A DNA stretch of 64,000 nucleotides. Origin: Methanobacteriaceae archaeon (GTDB taxonomy: Archaea; Methanobacteriota; Methanobacteria; Methanobacteriales; Methanobacteriaceae). Both the position numbers and the translations under genes were made by a program. Location: contig JACBOA010000005.1 in NCBI GenBank assembly GCA_013403005.1, forward strand, positions 1 through 64,000, in the 5' to 3' direction. The notes under the pieces were generated by a model that saw only the letters and a list, made by a program, of their open reading frames with translations, had not been told where the DNA came from and made no database searches. The stretch's first letter is position 1, and each line of letters starts with the position of its first letter. Positions 11,224-19,779 of this stretch are shown here, piece after piece.

Positions 11224-13149
11224 ATGAATATCAGAGAAATCCTCACTGGACAAGATCAGGATAAACTGTTTTTACTGGGTAATGAAGCTGCGGTGCGAGG
11301 TGCACTGGAAGCAGGGGTTAGTGTTGCCAGCACCTATCCTGGAACACCATCCTCAGAGATTGGAAACGTTTTATCCGCACTTGCAGAAGATGCAGGCATG
11401 TATTTTGAATTCTCCATCAATGAAAAGGTGGCACTGGAAGTAGCTGCAGCTGCAGCAGCATCCGGTTTAAGATCATTCACCTTCATGAAACACGTGGGAG
11501 TTAATGTGGCCTCTGACTCCCTGATGAGTGTGGCCTACACTGGAGTGAGGGGAGGGATGGTGATCATCACTGCAGACGACCCCTCCATGTTCTCCTCCCA
11601 GAATGAACAGGACAACCGGCACTACGCACGACTGGCCAACATACCACTCCTGGAAGCCTCCAGTCCCCAGGAAGTCAAGGATCTCATGAAATATGCCTAT
11701 GAATTATCAGAAGAATTCCAAATACCGGTTATCTTACGCACAACCACCAGGGTATCCCATATGAGGGGCGTAGTCCAATTGGGACCAGTAAAAAAAGCAC
11801 CAGTTAAGGGACACTTCCAGAAAGATCCAGAGAGATTCGTTCCAGTGCCAGTCACTGCCCGGGTAATGCACCAGAAACTGGTGGAGAAAATGGACCAGAT
11901 AGAGTTAGTCGCCAATAAATCCACCTCAAATTCCATCTATGATAAAGGGGGAAATGTGGGTGTTATAACCAGTGGCAGTGCCTATAACTATGTGGCTGAT
12001 GTGGTGAATGAAAACGGGCTACCAGTAAACATCCTCAAATTAACCTTCACCTATCCCTTCCCTGAGAAAAAGGTTCGTGAATTTCTTGAGAAGTTTAACC
12101 GGGTTCTGGTGGTGGAAGAAGTTGATCCCATAATGGAAAAAGAAGTACTGGCCATTGCAGGTAAATTCAATCTTAACACCAATGTTCATGGTAAACTGGA
12201 CGGTGTTATGCCCTTAATATATGAATACAACCCGGATATAATACTGGAAGGATTCGCCCGGATGATGGGTGTGGAAGTTCCTGCTAAAGAAACAGTCCAA
12301 GCATCAGTGGAACTTCCCAACCGGCCACCCACCCTCTGCCCAGGATGCCCCCACAGAGCAGCCTATTTTGAAGTTAAAAAAGCTGCCGAGAATCTGGGAA
12401 TTGATGATCTCATATTCCCCACAGACATTGGCTGCTACACCCTGGGAATAGAATCTCCCTATGAGGTGGCAGATTATCTTTTATCCATGGGATCGTCCAT
12501 TGGAACTAGTTGTGGATTTAGTAAAGCCACAGACCAGACAGTGGTAAGTTTTATAGGGGACTCCACCTTTTTCCATGCTGGAATTCCACCATTAATCAAT
12601 GCGGTGCACAACAAGAACCGATTCGTCCTGGTGATACTGGATAACCGGACCACGGCCATGACTGGTGGACAACCACATCCCGGACTCCCAGTGGATGGAA
12701 TGGGACTGGAAGCACCGGAAATATCCATACCAGACATAGTTAGAGCCTGTGGTGTTGATTTTGTGGAAATAATTAATCCCCTCAATGTACGCAAATCCAG
12801 AGAATTGTTTGAACAAGCCCTCCAGTTTAAAGGAGTAGCAGTGGTTATCTCCCAGTACCCCTGCATGCTCATAAAAAGCAGAGATGAGAAGGCAAAAAAT
12901 TTTATAATCCAAGTTATGGATGATAAATGCTCAGGCTGTGATACCTGTGTAATGGAATTAACATGTCCAGCCATATACACCCGAGATGATGGTAAAATCC
13001 GTATTGATCCACTAATGTGCAGAAGGTGCAATGTGTGCGTGCAGACATGCCCTGAAAAGGCAATAAGGGCTAAAAAAATTGATAAAGCTGTGATGGAAGA
13101 AAATTTCGATAAAAAACTAAAAAATACCACTCTTGAGGAGGATGAATAA
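11224..13149 (+). CDS. iorA: indolepyruvate:ferredoxin oxidoreductase alpha subunit
   Basis: A 641-residue subunit that, with IorB, oxidatively decarboxylates aryl pyruvates to aryl-acetyl-CoA with ferredoxin, or runs in reverse to make aromatic amino acid precursors from aryl acetates. The N-terminal transketolase-like domain has STYPGTPSSEIG; CPGCPHRAA near residue 377 and GDSTFFHAG near 446 mark the thiamine pyrophosphate domain. Two 4Fe-4S motifs lie at the C-terminus (CSGCDTC from 569, CRRCNVC from 599). ATG at 11224 follows taggaag. The stop is directly followed by the iorB start. Confidence 0.95.
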   Translation: MNIREILTGQDQDKLFLLGNEAAVRGALEAGVSVASTYPGTPSSEIGNVLSALAEDAGMYFEFSINEKVALEVAAAAAASGLRSFTFMKHVGVNVASDSLMSVAYTGVRGGMVIITADDPSMFSSQNEQDNRHYARLANIPLLEASSPQEVKDLMKYAYELSEEFQIPVILRTTTRVSHMRGVVQLGPVKKAPVKGHFQKDPERFVPVPVTARVMHQKLVEKMDQIELVANKSTSNSIYDKGGNVGVITSGSAYNYVADVVNENGLPVNILKLTFTYPFPEKKVREFLEKFNRVLVVEEVDPIMEKEVLAIAGKFNLNTNVHGKLDGVMPLIYEYNPDIILEGFARMMGVEVPAKETVQASVELPNRPPTLCPGCPHRAAYFEVKKAAENLGIDDLIFPTDIGCYTLGIESPYEVADYLLSMGSSIGTSCGFSKATDQTVVSFIGDSTFFHAGIPPLINAVHNKNRFVLVILDNRTTAMTGGQPHPGLPVDGMGLEAPEISIPDIVRACGVDFVEIINPLNVRKSRELFEQALQFKGVAVVISQYPCMLIKSRDEKAKNFIIQVMDDKCSGCDTCVMELTCPAIYTRDDGKIRIDPLMCRRCNVCVQTCPEKAIRAKKIDKAVMEENFDKKLKNTTLEEDE

Positions 13150-13746
13150 ATGCATCCCTACAATATATACATTTCTGGAGTAGGTGGTCAGGGAATTATA
13201 AAAACCTCAGTGATCATGGGTGAAGCAGCCATGAAAAATAACTTGCCAGTGGTGGGGGGTGAAATACATGGTATGGCCCAGAGGGGAGGAGTAGTATCCA
13301 CTCAGATGAAGATGGGAGACTCACACAGTCCATTAATAGAAGAAGGAAAAGCAGACCTCCTCTTAGCCTTCGAACCACTGGAAGCATTAAGGGCCATAAA
13401 CATGGTAAACCCGGATACCTATGTGGTTATGAACACATCACCCATCTATCCCTTTAACATCAGGCAGAGCAAACAGCCCTACCCTCATTTATCAACCATA
13501 CTGGGAGATCTAAAACAGCGTGCCAAAAGGGTGATAGCCATGGATGCAGAGAATATGGCAAAAAAGGCTGGTCACATCCTGTCAGTGAACATGGTAATGT
13601 TAGGAGGGGCAGCAGCTGTACCCGGATTCCCCCTGGATAAAGAGATAATTATAAAGTCAATGCAGGACAATCTACCCGAGAAGAGCATTCCCGTAAATAG
13701 GAAGGCCTTTGAGGCAGGATACAAGTTCTGCTCTGACAGACTATGA
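13150..13746 (+). CDS. iorB: indolepyruvate:ferredoxin oxidoreductase beta subunit
   Basis: A 198-residue gamma-type subunit of the 2-oxoacid:ferredoxin oxidoreductase family. Landmarks are the N-terminal GVGGQGIIKTS and the GEIHGMAQRGG loop near residue 38, both typical of IorB. The ATG at 13150 abuts the iorA stop, and gaggatg inside the end of iorA provides the ribosome binding site, so the two are translationally coupled. The length is usual for archaeal IorB. Together with phenylacetate-CoA ligase at 17321-18622 it suggests use of aryl acids. Confidence 0.93.
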   Translation: MHPYNIYISGVGGQGIIKTSVIMGEAAMKNNLPVVGGEIHGMAQRGGVVSTQMKMGDSHSPLIEEGKADLLLAFEPLEALRAINMVNPDTYVVMNTSPIYPFNIRQSKQPYPHLSTILGDLKQRAKRVIAMDAENMAKKAGHILSVNMVMLGGAAAVPGFPLDKEIIIKSMQDNLPEKSIPVNRKAFEAGYKFCSDRL

Positions 13747-14249
13747 ACATGAACAATTATCTGAATTTAATAGCAGTTTTGGGGAATATTTTATGGGCAT
13801 TTCAGATAATTAAAGATAAATCTGTAATTCAAAGATTTTTAACACATTATCATGAATTTCTTCCCTATTTTCATGACTTTTTCATTTTTTTGTTTTATTA
13901 ATTAGGTCACTCGTCTTAAAAAAGCTAATTTTCACCAAATGTGGCTATTGAGCTTTTTTTTGTTTTTTTTATTCTTATTAAGCTACTAGAATCTATTTAA
14001 AAATAAATAAATCCTTCCTTAATTTCCGCAGACAAAAAAACAGCTTTTTATTAGAATTACCAGTACCAATCAATAAAATTTTATTAAAAGATGAATATAG
14101 TAATTGTTTACAGAAACTTTTAAAACAATTAAATTATTTTTCAGAAGAGAATCTTTTAGATTGTAGATTGTGATTAGATTTAAAAACTCTAAAAGGATGG
14201 CTTAGAAATTTGAAATAGATGAGTTAGAAGCGTGAGAGAGGGTGAGAAT
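13747..14249. other. spacer between iorB and katG
   Basis: About 500 bp of AT-rich sequence without an ORF. The first half has a weak A-U hairpin followed by T-runs (listed separately). The second half leads into katG and includes the near-repeat ttagattgtagattgtgatt at 14156-14175, with an A/T element (tttaaaaac) near 14179-14187 that could be its TATA box. Confidence 0.5.
13918..13972 (+). terminator. possible terminator after iorB
   Basis: AAAAAAGCT (13918-13926) is complementary to AGCTTTTTT (13951-13959), giving a 9-bp, mostly A-U stem around a 24-nt loop; two T-runs follow. Archaeal termination relies mostly on T-runs, which are clear here; the stem is weak. It lies about 170 bp downstream of the iorB stop. 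Confidence 0.4.
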
Positions 14250-16415
14250 ATGGGTGATGAAAGCCAAAAAAGTGCTATGAGTGGAACCACAAATATTGAT
14301 TGGTGGCCAAACAGATTGAATCTGGATATCCTGCGGCAGCATTCTGAAAAGTCCAATCCCATGGATGCGGATTTTAACTACGCTCGTGAGTTTGAAAGTC
14401 TCGACTTGGATGCTGTGAAGAAGGACCTCCTTGAAATTATGACTGATTCACAGGACTGGTGGCCTGCAGATTTCGGCCACTATGGACCTTTGTTCATCCG
14501 TATGGCTTGGCACAGTGCCGGAACCTACCGTGTCAGCGATGGACGTGGGGGTGGGGGGCGTGGAAACCAGCGCTTCCCTCCATTAAACAGCTGGCCTGAT
14601 AACGCTAACCTGGACAAGGCAAGACGATTGCTCTGGCCTATAAAACAAAAATATGGCCGTAAAATATCTTGGGCCGACTTAATGATCCTCGCTGGTAATG
14701 TGGCCCTTGAATCTATGGGCTTTAAAACCTTCGGTTTTGGGGGAGGACGTGAGGATATTTGGGAGCCTGAAAAAGACGTATACTGGGGTCCTGAGACAGA
14801 ATGGCTTACAGATCAGCGCCATACAGGTGATCGTGAACTTGAAAAACCACTGGCTGCCATTGAAATGGGACTGATTTACGTTAATCCTGAAGGCCCTGAC
14901 GGAAAACCAGATCCTGTGGCTGCAGCTCATGATATAAGGGAAAGTTTTGCGCGCATGGCCATGAACGATGAGGAGACTGTGGCCCTCATAGCTGGTGGCC
15001 ATGCTTTCGGCAAAACCCACGGTGCAGGTGACCCCAAATATGTGGGACCAGAACCAGAAGCAGCCCCCATCGAAGAACAAGGTCTGGGCTGGAAAAGCAG
15101 CTACGGCACCGGGAAAGGCAATGACACCATTACTGGTGGCCCGGAAGTTATCTGGACCAAGACCCCCATTAATTGGGATAACAACTTCTTACGAAATTTA
15201 TTCGAATTCGAATGGGAGCTGGAGAAAAGCCCGGCTGGTGCCTACCAGTGGAAACCCAAGGGCGGTGCTGGTAAAGATACAGTGCCTGATCCCCATGACC
15301 CATCCAAACGTCGCACCCCGGGTATGCTGACCACAGACCTTTCTTTAAGGTTCGACCCAGAATACGAAAAGATTTCAAGACGTTTCTATGAGAACCCGGA
15401 GGAACTGGCTGAAGCCTTCGCCAGGGCCTGGTTCAAATTAACCCACCGTGACATGGGCCCCCGTTCACGCTACCTCGGACCGGAAGTACCTGAGGAGGAG
15501 CTAATCTGGCAGGACCCCATCCCATCAGTCAACCATGAATTAATCAATGAACAGGACATCAAGTTTTTGAAAGCTGAGATACTGGCCAGTGATCTATCAA
15601 TCAGGGAAATGGTTTACACTGCCTGGTCTTCGGCATCCACCTTCCGCGGCTCAGACAAGCGGGGTGGTGCCAATGGTGCTCGTATTCGCCTGGCACCCCA
15701 GAAGGATTGGGAAGTTAACCAACCGAAACAGTTAGCCAGAGTGCTGCAGACACTGGAGGACATTCAGGCTGATTTTAACCAAGCACAATCGGGTGATAAG
15801 AGAGTTTCCCTGGCGGACCTAATTGTTCTGGCGGGATGCGCTGGAATTGAACAAGCTGGCAAAAATGCCGGATACAATCTAGAGGTGCCCTTTAATCCGG
15901 GACGCATGGATGCCCTGGAAGAACAGACTGATGTGGATTCATTCGCCGTGCTTGAACCATTCGCAGATGGATTCAGGAACTATCAGAAAGCACCCAGCCC
16001 ACTTAGGCCAGAGGAGTTGCTGGTGGACAAAGCGCAACTTTTAACACTTACAGTTCCTGAGATGACAGTGCTCATTGGGGGGATGCGTGTTTTAAATGCC
16101 AACTATGAACAATCACCCAATGGAGTTTTCACAGATAGGCCTGAAACACTTACCAATGATTTCTTCGTGAATTTACTGGACATGCAAACAGAATGGAGGG
16201 CAACAAAAGATGAAAACCTGTTTGAAGGATGGGACAGAGCAACTGGTGAATTAAAATGGACAGCAACCCGCACTGACCTCATATTTGGTTCAAACTCTGA
16301 ACTCAGGGCACTGGCTGAAGTCTATGCATGTGCAGACTCCCAAGAGAAGTTCCTGCAGGACTTTATAAAAGCCTGGGACAAGGTCATGAACCTGGACAGG
16401 TTCGACCTGACCTAA
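14250..16415 (+). CDS. katG: catalase-peroxidase KatG
   Basis: A 721-residue bifunctional heme catalase-peroxidase that destroys hydrogen peroxide. Both halves of the duplicated peroxidase fold are present. The distal site is IRMAWHSAGTYR (Arg, Trp, His), the proximal heme ligand is the His of GGHAFGKTHGAG, and the Tyr of GLIYVNPEG and Met of RMAMNDEE are placed to form the Trp-Tyr-Met adduct needed for catalase activity. The length is typical of bacterial KatG. ATG at 14250 follows gagggtgag; a GTG 18 bp upstream is less well placed. The coding sequence looks more GC-rich than its neighbours, which with the bacterial family suggests horizontal acquisition. No heme biosynthesis gene is in view. 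Confidence 0.96.
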   Translation: MGDESQKSAMSGTTNIDWWPNRLNLDILRQHSEKSNPMDADFNYAREFESLDLDAVKKDLLEIMTDSQDWWPADFGHYGPLFIRMAWHSAGTYRVSDGRGGGGRGNQRFPPLNSWPDNANLDKARRLLWPIKQKYGRKISWADLMILAGNVALESMGFKTFGFGGGREDIWEPEKDVYWGPETEWLTDQRHTGDRELEKPLAAIEMGLIYVNPEGPDGKPDPVAAAHDIRESFARMAMNDEETVALIAGGHAFGKTHGAGDPKYVGPEPEAAPIEEQGLGWKSSYGTGKGNDTITGGPEVIWTKTPINWDNNFLRNLFEFEWELEKSPAGAYQWKPKGGAGKDTVPDPHDPSKRRTPGMLTTDLSLRFDPEYEKISRRFYENPEELAEAFARAWFKLTHRDMGPRSRYLGPEVPEEELIWQDPIPSVNHELINEQDIKFLKAEILASDLSIREMVYTAWSSASTFRGSDKRGGANGARIRLAPQKDWEVNQPKQLARVLQTLEDIQADFNQAQSGDKRVSLADLIVLAGCAGIEQAGKNAGYNLEVPFNPGRMDALEEQTDVDSFAVLEPFADGFRNYQKAPSPLRPEELLVDKAQLLTLTVPEMTVLIGGMRVLNANYEQSPNGVFTDRPETLTNDFFVNLLDMQTEWRATKDENLFEGWDRATGELKWTATRTDLIFGSNSELRALAEVYACADSQEKFLQDFIKAWDKVMNLDRFDLT

Positions 16416-16875
16416 TGGTGAAAAAACTAGTCAATGATTAGTTTCATCTTAAAATCTTATTATTTCTTTTTTCCTATATGCTTATTAATAAATGTAAATA
16501 TTTGTTTTAATTTATATACGATTGTTAAACAATTCTTTCTAAATTAGAAATTCAAATAGATATTTAAATAGATATTACGAGTATTATGAGAATTTTTACA
16601 CCAGCACATTATTCGAGGTGCATATGGCTGACTACAATTTGGAGGTTAAAAGAAATTTTTGGGATTTATTGATAGAGAATAAGGGAAGAATAACATCAAA
16701 ACTTATCTTTCAGAATTAAGATTCCATTTTACAACCTATTACTTAAAAAACCAGATTTAGTGTCTTAGAAAATAGAATAACAGGATGATACCAGTATTAT
16801 TATATAAAATGAATTAAAAAATTTCCTTAAAAAGAGTTTATGAATAAAATGTTAATAAGAGGATAAAACTGGCAT
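16416..16875. other. spacer downstream of katG with a doubtful 31-codon ORF
   Basis: 460 bp between convergent katG and the ACT-domain gene. One short frame (ATG 16624 to TAA 16719, + strand, 31 codons, MADYNLEVKRNFWDLL...) has gaggtg 6 nt upstream, but the product matches nothing I recognise and is probably a remnant or chance. Runs of T near 16465-16476 could end katG transcription. Confidence 0.4.
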
Positions 16876-17307
16876 TTACCAGTTATAAACATCCTCTGAG
16901 GGTATTATGGTAGCTCCACCTTTCTCAAGAGCTTCTAAACCTGCATCTATATCTTCCGGATGCAGTAATACAATAGCTCTTTCTTCTTTTTCATCTACAA
17001 ATGCGTAAAGATAATCAAGGTTTATATCTGAGTCATCAAGCATTCCCAATATACTGCTGAGTCCTCCTGGCTGGTCAGACATTTCCACTGCAATCACGTA
17101 GCCCACTTTCACTACAAAGTTATTTTCTTCTAGAACTTTTTTGGCTGCATCTGGTTCTGGAACAATCAGTCGTAGAATCCCGAAGTCTGATGTGTCTGCT
17201 ATGGATAGTGCTCTAATATTGAATCCGGCTTCTGCCAGAACTTCCAGAGCATTCCTCATTCTACCCTTTTTATTCTCAAGAAATATGGATAACTGTTTTA
17301 TTTTCAT
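16876..17307 (-). CDS. tandem ACT-domain protein
   Basis: A 143-residue protein made of two ACT domains (about residues 3-68 and 70-140), the small-molecule (usually amino acid) sensing fold. Each repeat shows the beta-alpha start pattern, KIKQLSIFLENKKGRM and VIAVEMSDQPGGLSSIL. The start at 17307 is chosen because gggga lies about 7 nt upstream; 12 in-frame codons before it lack a ribosome binding site. It follows paaK by 13 bp in the same operon. Such ACT proteins regularly accompany phenylacetate-CoA ligase genes in methanogens and are presumed to sense aromatic amino acids. Confidence 0.88.
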   Translation of the reverse strand: MKIKQLSIFLENKKGRMRNALEVLAEAGFNIRALSIADTSDFGILRLIVPEPDAAKKVLEENNFVVKVGYVIAVEMSDQPGGLSSILGMLDDSDINLDYLYAFVDEKEERAIVLLHPEDIDAGLEALEKGGATIIPSEDVYNW

Positions 17308-17320
17308 AAGCTGATCCCCT

Positions 17321-18622
17321 TTATGATAATTCTCTTTTATCAATCACTCTTACTGCTTTACCCTCACTACGTGGAAGTGTTTTAGGTTCCACCAGGGTAA
17401 CATCAACTCTCAGACCAATCTCATTTTGAATGTAATTTTCTATTTTCTTTTTTATTCCCACCAGTTCCTTCACTTCATCAGAGAAGAGCTTGGGGGATGT
17501 TTCCACCTGAACTTCCAGTTCATCAAGGTGATGAGGCCGGGTTACAATGATCTGGTAGTGTGGTTCAATACCATCCATCTTCAGAAGTGCCTTCTCAATT
17601 TGGGAGGGGAACACAGCCACCCCCCGGATCTTGAGCATATCATCAGTCCTTCCGGTGATGCGATCCATTTTCACATGGGTCCGGCCACAGGCACATGTCC
17701 CGTTTCTAAGACATGTAACGTCTTTGGTTCTAAAACGAATAATGGGCATTCCTTGCCTGGTTAGAGTGGTAAGGACAAGTTCACCCTTCTCCCCCTCAGG
17801 GAGGACTTCCAGGGTTTGTGAGTCAATGATTTCTGGATAGAAATGGTCTTCCATCACATGTAAACCATCCTGTTCTGAGCATTCCAGAGCCACTCCAGGT
17901 CCTATAATCTCAGTTAGTCCATAAATGTTATATGCCGGGGCATTAAAGCGGTTTTGAATTTCCTGCCTCATTTCTTCTGTCCACATTTCTGCTCCAAACC
18001 CGATTGATTTTAATTTAAGGTCTTCCTTGGTTAAACCTTCCTCTTCAGCCACTTCTGCCAGGTAAAGGCCATAGGAGGGGGTGAAGATTAAAACAGTAGT
18101 TCCGAAATCCTTCATTATCTCGATCTGTCGTCTTGTCTGTCCGGTGGAGATGGGAATAACTGTGGCTCCAATATTCTGGGCACCATAATGCACTCCGAAA
18201 CCACCGGTGAATAGGCCGTAACCATGGGTGTTCTGTATTATATCATCTTCAGTGAGTCCGAACATGGTCAAACCCCGGGCCATGACCTCGCTCCAGATCT
18301 GGATATCTTCCCTGGTGTAACCGGATACTGTGGGTTTCCCGGTGGTTCCAGAGGAGGTGTGTACCTCTACTATCTCCCTATGGGGCACTGCAAACATTCC
18401 AAAAGGATACGCTGCACGAAGATCATCTTTGGTAGTTAAAGGAAGCTTTTTGATGTCATCTAATGTTTTAATATCCTTTGGTTTAACTCCTTCTTCATCA
18501 AAACGTTTCCTGTAATAAGGAACATTTTCATAGGCCCTTTTAACCACATCCTGCAGTCTTTCCAGTTGCAGTTCTTCTATTTCTTCTCGAGACGCACATT
18601 CGATTTTCTCATTCCAGATCAT
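17321..18622 (-). CDS. paaK: phenylacetate-CoA ligase (AMP-forming)
   Basis: A 433-residue adenylate-forming ligase that activates phenylacetate or related aryl acids to CoA thioesters. The P-loop-like motif is HTSSGTTGKPTVSGYT near residue 89, the adenylation core contains YNIYGLTEIIGPG, and the C-terminal PaaK domain begins around RITGRTDDMLKIRG. A zinc-like CxC (CLRNGTCACG) is also seen, as in archaeal members. The start at 18622 is preferred because aggaga lies 6 nt upstream; a start 18 bp earlier overlaps it. It shares an operon with the ACT protein. With iorAB nearby it could feed aryl-CoA into reductive carboxylation. Confidence 0.92.
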   Translation of the reverse strand: MIWNEKIECASREEIEELQLERLQDVVKRAYENVPYYRKRFDEEGVKPKDIKTLDDIKKLPLTTKDDLRAAYPFGMFAVPHREIVEVHTSSGTTGKPTVSGYTREDIQIWSEVMARGLTMFGLTEDDIIQNTHGYGLFTGGFGVHYGAQNIGATVIPISTGQTRRQIEIMKDFGTTVLIFTPSYGLYLAEVAEEEGLTKEDLKLKSIGFGAEMWTEEMRQEIQNRFNAPAYNIYGLTEIIGPGVALECSEQDGLHVMEDHFYPEIIDSQTLEVLPEGEKGELVLTTLTRQGMPIIRFRTKDVTCLRNGTCACGRTHVKMDRITGRTDDMLKIRGVAVFPSQIEKALLKMDGIEPHYQIIVTRPHHLDELEVQVETSPKLFSDEVKELVGIKKKIENYIQNEIGLRVDVTLVEPKTLPRSEGKAVRVIDKRELS

Positions 18623-18655
18623 ATTCAATCTCCTGGCCATTAATTAAATTAAGAA

Positions 18656-19522
18656 TCACTTTTCAACTTTTTCTATTACATGGAAACTGTTTATCACTTT
18701 ATCCATCTCATTTTTATATTCCAGAAGCGGATCATCAAATACGAAAATTAAGAAATATGCTGTATTATTCTTTTTGAAAGCTATTCCTCTGGTTGTGAAA
18801 ACAGTATCTCCTGGTTTGTAGTTTGCTTCAAGTTCATAGGCCGTGGTGTTATCAATGGTCAGATCACCTTCATAGTAGATCATCCCATTTTTTAGAATAT
18901 TAGACCTCCAAGCTGCTACCAGATAGGTGAAGTTTTGCAGCCCTAAATCCTGTTTAAAGATGGTAAAACTATTATTTTCATTTTTTGAAACAGTTACTAT
19001 GAATTTGTACTGATTAGTGCTGTTACCAGTGCGGGTAACATTCCAACCCTCTGGATAGTCAAAAGATATGTTTCCATCTGAATAATGATTTTGGAAAGTA
19101 GTGAAATTGTTGGTAGTATTGTTGGTGAAGTTGTTAGGTCTATCAGCAGCAGACCAAACAGCAATGGAAATTATTATAATTATTAAAATTGCAAGGCCAA
19201 CCAGGCTTAATAATGGCCTTTCACTCACAATCTGTTTAGCATTTTTTAGAAGATCTACTTTGGATTCTGTTTTCTTTTCAGTATCAGGAGTTCTCAGTTT
19301 CAGAGGCCCATCATTTTTATTTGCATCTTCCTTTGTCTTTGATTTAAGGGAAGTAACTTTATTTTTAATGCCAGTTTCTGGTTTATTAATTTTAAGAGAA
19401 CCTAACTTTTCCTTAATAAGGTTGATGTTTAGTTTTTCTAATTTAAGAGAACCTTCCTTCTCCTGTTTACTAGTTCCTGGCTTTCTCAGTTTTGGGGGGA
19501 TTTTTTCGCTCAAAAAATTCAC
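18656..19522 (-). CDS. single-pass membrane protein with PsbP-like outer domain
   Basis: A 288-residue protein read from a GTG at 19522. The first 90 residues are a Lys/Ser/Leu-rich low-complexity cytoplasmic tail with repeats of the type SLKL, SLKI and PLKL. One transmembrane helix follows (about 97-118, LLSLVGLAILIIIII). The remaining 165 residues are outside the cell: an Asn/Thr-rich linker with many N-x-T/S sites, then a compact domain that begins ISFDYPEGWNVT, a pattern of PsbP-like domains common in Methanobacteriales surface proteins. Function is unknown. It precedes the symporter gene divergently and may share its promoter region. Confidence 0.75.
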   Translation of the reverse strand: MNFLSEKIPPKLRKPGTSKQEKEGSLKLEKLNINLIKEKLGSLKINKPETGIKNKVTSLKSKTKEDANKNDGPLKLRTPDTEKKTESKVDLLKNAKQIVSERPLLSLVGLAILIIIIISIAVWSAADRPNNFTNNTTNNFTTFQNHYSDGNISFDYPEGWNVTRTGNSTNQYKFIVTVSKNENNSFTIFKQDLGLQNFTYLVAAWRSNILKNGMIYYEGDLTIDNTTAYELEANYKPGDTVFTTRGIAFKKNNTAYFLIFVFDDPLLEYKNEMDKVINSFHVIEKVEK

Positions 19523-19779
19523 ACTCTCAAGTGATTCCCTTTTATCTTATTTGATTTAAAGGTAATTTAACCCTATCTAAAACCATATTTAACCTAGTAG
19601 ATATGAGAGCATTTGATCCCAAGCATTATTTAAATTTGTAGATAAGTAACAACCCTAAATCTTTTTATCATATCTTATTTATTGTTTATATTAAAAAATT
19701 CGTTAGTTATTTATAATCTTCTTTCCCTCATTAATCATTGTTAATAATGATAAACTTTTAACAAGGAGGTTGTGATTTC

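Noticed and set aside
12474..13130. 218-codon antisense ORF over iorA
   Set aside because: Mirror frame of a clear coding gene; composition rich in Ser/Thr/Ile with no motif and no ribosome binding site.
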